Program-made: the position numbers and the translations under genes
Shown: positions 62,893-64,000 of the stretch, piece by piece
How the letters are laid out: the number at the start of each line of letters is the position of its first letter
Position numbering within the stretch: position 1 is the stretch's first letter
Assembly: GCA_902635335.1 (NCBI GenBank)
Contig: CACPNO010000001.1
Span: forward strand, 1 to 64,000
Reading direction: 5' to 3'
Length of the DNA: 64,000 bases
DNA from: an uncultured Pelagibacteraceae bacterium
GTDB taxonomy: Bacteria; Pseudomonadota; Alphaproteobacteria; Pelagibacterales; Pelagibacteraceae
The notes under the pieces: generated by a model
Seen by the model: the letters and a program-made list of their open reading frames with translations, nothing else
The model's database searches: none
Told to the model about the DNA's origin: nothing

Positions 62893-64000
62893 ATGATAAA
62901 ATTTATCTTAGCAGGCCTTCTGGCCTCAACCGCATTTGTTAGCACAGTAAATGCAGACTTTAAAGAAATTGGGAAATTTGGAACACCAGCAAATAACCCT
63001 AGTGCAGAAGAAACATCAGCAGAAATAATTGCGGCAACAGCAGATGGCATGAAACTGGTATATAGCGATAGCCCTGCAAACGCATTAGGCATGATTGATA
63101 TTACTGATCCAGCAAATCCGAAACCATTAGGCCACATGAATTTAGGTGGTGAACCAACTAGTGTTGCAATCAAAAATGGACAAGCATTTGTAGGTATTAA
63201 TACTTCTCCAAACTATGTAGAGCCAAGTGGTCACTTATTAGTTGTTGATCTTGCCTCAGGAAAAGAAGTTACAAAAGTAGAACTAGGTGGACAGCCAGAC
63301 TCGGTTGCAGTTAGTCCAGATGGAACTTTTGTGGCAGTAGCTATTGAAAATGAACGTAACGAAGATATCAACGATGAAAAAATTCCACAACTTCCAGGGG
63401 GTTTTGTGGCAATTATTAATTTAGCAGATAACAGTGTTACTAAAGCGGACTTAGTTGGTTTTTCAACTATTGCTCCTAACGATCCAGAGCCTGAGTTTGT
63501 TGATATCAATAATTTAGGTGAAATAGTTGTTACTATGCAAGAGAATAACTGGATGGCGGTTATTGATCGAAGTGGAAAAGTAATTTCAGAGTTTGATGCA
63601 GGACTAGTAACATTAGTAGGTATTGATAACAAAAAAGATGGTGAACTAAAGATGGTTGATACCATTGAGAATGTTCGTAGAGAACCAGACGCAGTTAAGT
63701 GGATTGACGATGATCATTTTGCAACTGCAAATGAAGGTGACTATAAACATGAAGCACCAGGTCAAGCGAAACGTGGTGGTAGTCGTGGATGGACAATCTT
63801 CAATAAAAATGGTTCGGTGGTATACGAGTCAGGTTCGTCATATGAAAGAGCACTCGCTTCAGCAGGTTACTGGCCAGAAAAACGTGCAGAGAAAAAAGGT
63901 GTAGAACCAGAGTCAGTTGAAGTAGCAATATATGGTGATACACGTTATATCTTTGTTGGTGCTGAAAGAGCAAATGCTATCGGCGTTTATAAAGCAAACG
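62893..64000 (+). CDS. Secreted beta-propeller protein, C-terminus cut by window end
   Basis: The frame is open to the window end (369 codons seen). A signal peptide (MIKFILAGLLASTAFVSTVN, then A before DF) is followed by YncE/lactonase-like propeller repeats: ANALGMIDITDPANPKPLGH, GHLLVVDLASGKEVTKVELGGQPDSVAVSPDG, and VEVAIYGDTRYIFVGAERAN. It resembles the large 'choice-of-anchor I' or esterase-like propellers, some associated with phosphate stress, but the family cannot be fixed from this part. GC content is about 40% in sampled lines and CGT is used for arginine many times, in contrast to the AGA-only genes nearby, which suggests a transferred gene. A Shine-Dalgarno sequence (AAGGAA) lies 6 bases before the ATG. 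Confidence 0.8.
   Translation, partial: MIKFILAGLLASTAFVSTVNADFKEIGKFGTPANNPSAEETSAEIIAATADGMKLVYSDSPANALGMIDITDPANPKPLGHMNLGGEPTSVAIKNGQAFVGINTSPNYVEPSGHLLVVDLASGKEVTKVELGGQPDSVAVSPDGTFVAVAIENERNEDINDEKIPQLPGGFVAIINLADNSVTKADLVGFSTIAPNDPEPEFVDINNLGEIVVTMQENNWMAVIDRSGKVISEFDAGLVTLVGIDNKKDGELKMVDTIENVRREPDAVKWIDDDHFATANEGDYKHEAPGQAKRGGSRGWTIFNKNGSVVYESGSSYERALASAGYWPEKRAEKKGVEPESVEVAIYGDTRYIFVGAERANAIGVYKAN

Noticed and set aside
62847-63665. Two open frames on the minus strand over the propeller gene
   Set aside because: They lie opposite a well-supported plus-strand gene with signal peptide, Shine-Dalgarno and propeller repeats; their translations have no recognisable domain and reflect mirror codon bias.
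1-64000. CRISPR arrays, IS elements, transposases, integrases or toxin-antitoxin pairs
   Set aside because: None could be found on either strand by reading; the only sign of mobility is indirect, at the tRNA-Gly break.

Overview
The window is AT-rich DNA from a streamlined alphaproteobacterium of the SAR11 (Pelagibacterales) type. The evidence is the very low GC, arginine written almost always as AGA, gene ends that touch or overlap by 4 to 30 bases, intergenic gaps of mostly under 60 bases, and alphaproteobacterial gene order (mnmE-mnmG-rsmG-parA-parB; hemE, origin, PPSR-maf-aroE-coaE-dnaQ; hslVU beside hisBHAFE). No transposase, integrase, CRISPR array or rRNA was seen. All of this is from reading the sequence; no database search was run.

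Layout. 1-12.6 kb: a tsaB-fur-miaB operon (miaB cut by the window edge), cell-envelope genes (polysaccharide deacetylase, Bax-like hydrolase, MurJ flippase), nfu, trpS, maeB, and an rsmI / dolP-like / lpoA-like envelope group. 12.6-16.6 kb: grpE-dnaK-dnaJ and a 33-residue membrane peptide gene abutting dnaJ. 16.6-18.8 kb: a two-gene operon of secreted proteins, one with ASPIC/UnbV repeats and one cysteine-rich and unrecognised. 18.8-24.6 kb: dapB, nth, a PfkB kinase, a winged-helix regulator overlapping a tiny ArfA-like gene, a YkuD protein, the head-to-head yggS/thiE-like pair and a porin. 24.8-29.3 kb: DUF3576 lipoprotein, leuS, lptE, holA.

29.3-44.2 kb is the chromosome-origin region. It has parB, parA, rsmG and mnmG with two parS sites inside the last two genes, then mnmE, two tandem sulfotransferases, rho (broken in this sequence by one extra base in its P-loop), hemJ, hemH and hemE. 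An AT-rich gap with DnaA boxes (about 40.5-40.8 kb) follows, then PPSR-maf-aroE-coaE-dnaQ. From mnmE to hemE the housekeeping genes point left and from PPSR to dnaQ they point right, as expected for two replichores leaving an origin.

44.2-58.7 kb: secB, fxsA, a Tim44-like gene, smr, hslUV, the histidine operon running into malyl-CoA lyase and malate-CoA ligase (mcl-mtkA-mtkB), HIT and GNAT genes, lolA, ftsK and a ubiH-like gene. 58.7-64 kb looks like an accessory region: a Lon-substrate-domain protein, a TPR-sulfotransferase, a probable sulfotransferase remnant, another TPR protein, a tRNA-Gly gene that stops after its anticodon arm, and a secreted beta-propeller gene (cut by the window end) whose base and codon use differ from the rest.

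The points most worth a second look are the broken tRNA-Gly junction, the ArfA-like microgene coupled to a regulator, the matched heat-shock promoters that imply leaderless grpE and hslV mRNAs, the frameshift in rho, and the yggS/thiE-like pair whose start codons form one ATGCAT. I did not find a clearly new multi-gene system; the secreted ASPIC/cysteine-rich pair is the nearest candidate.
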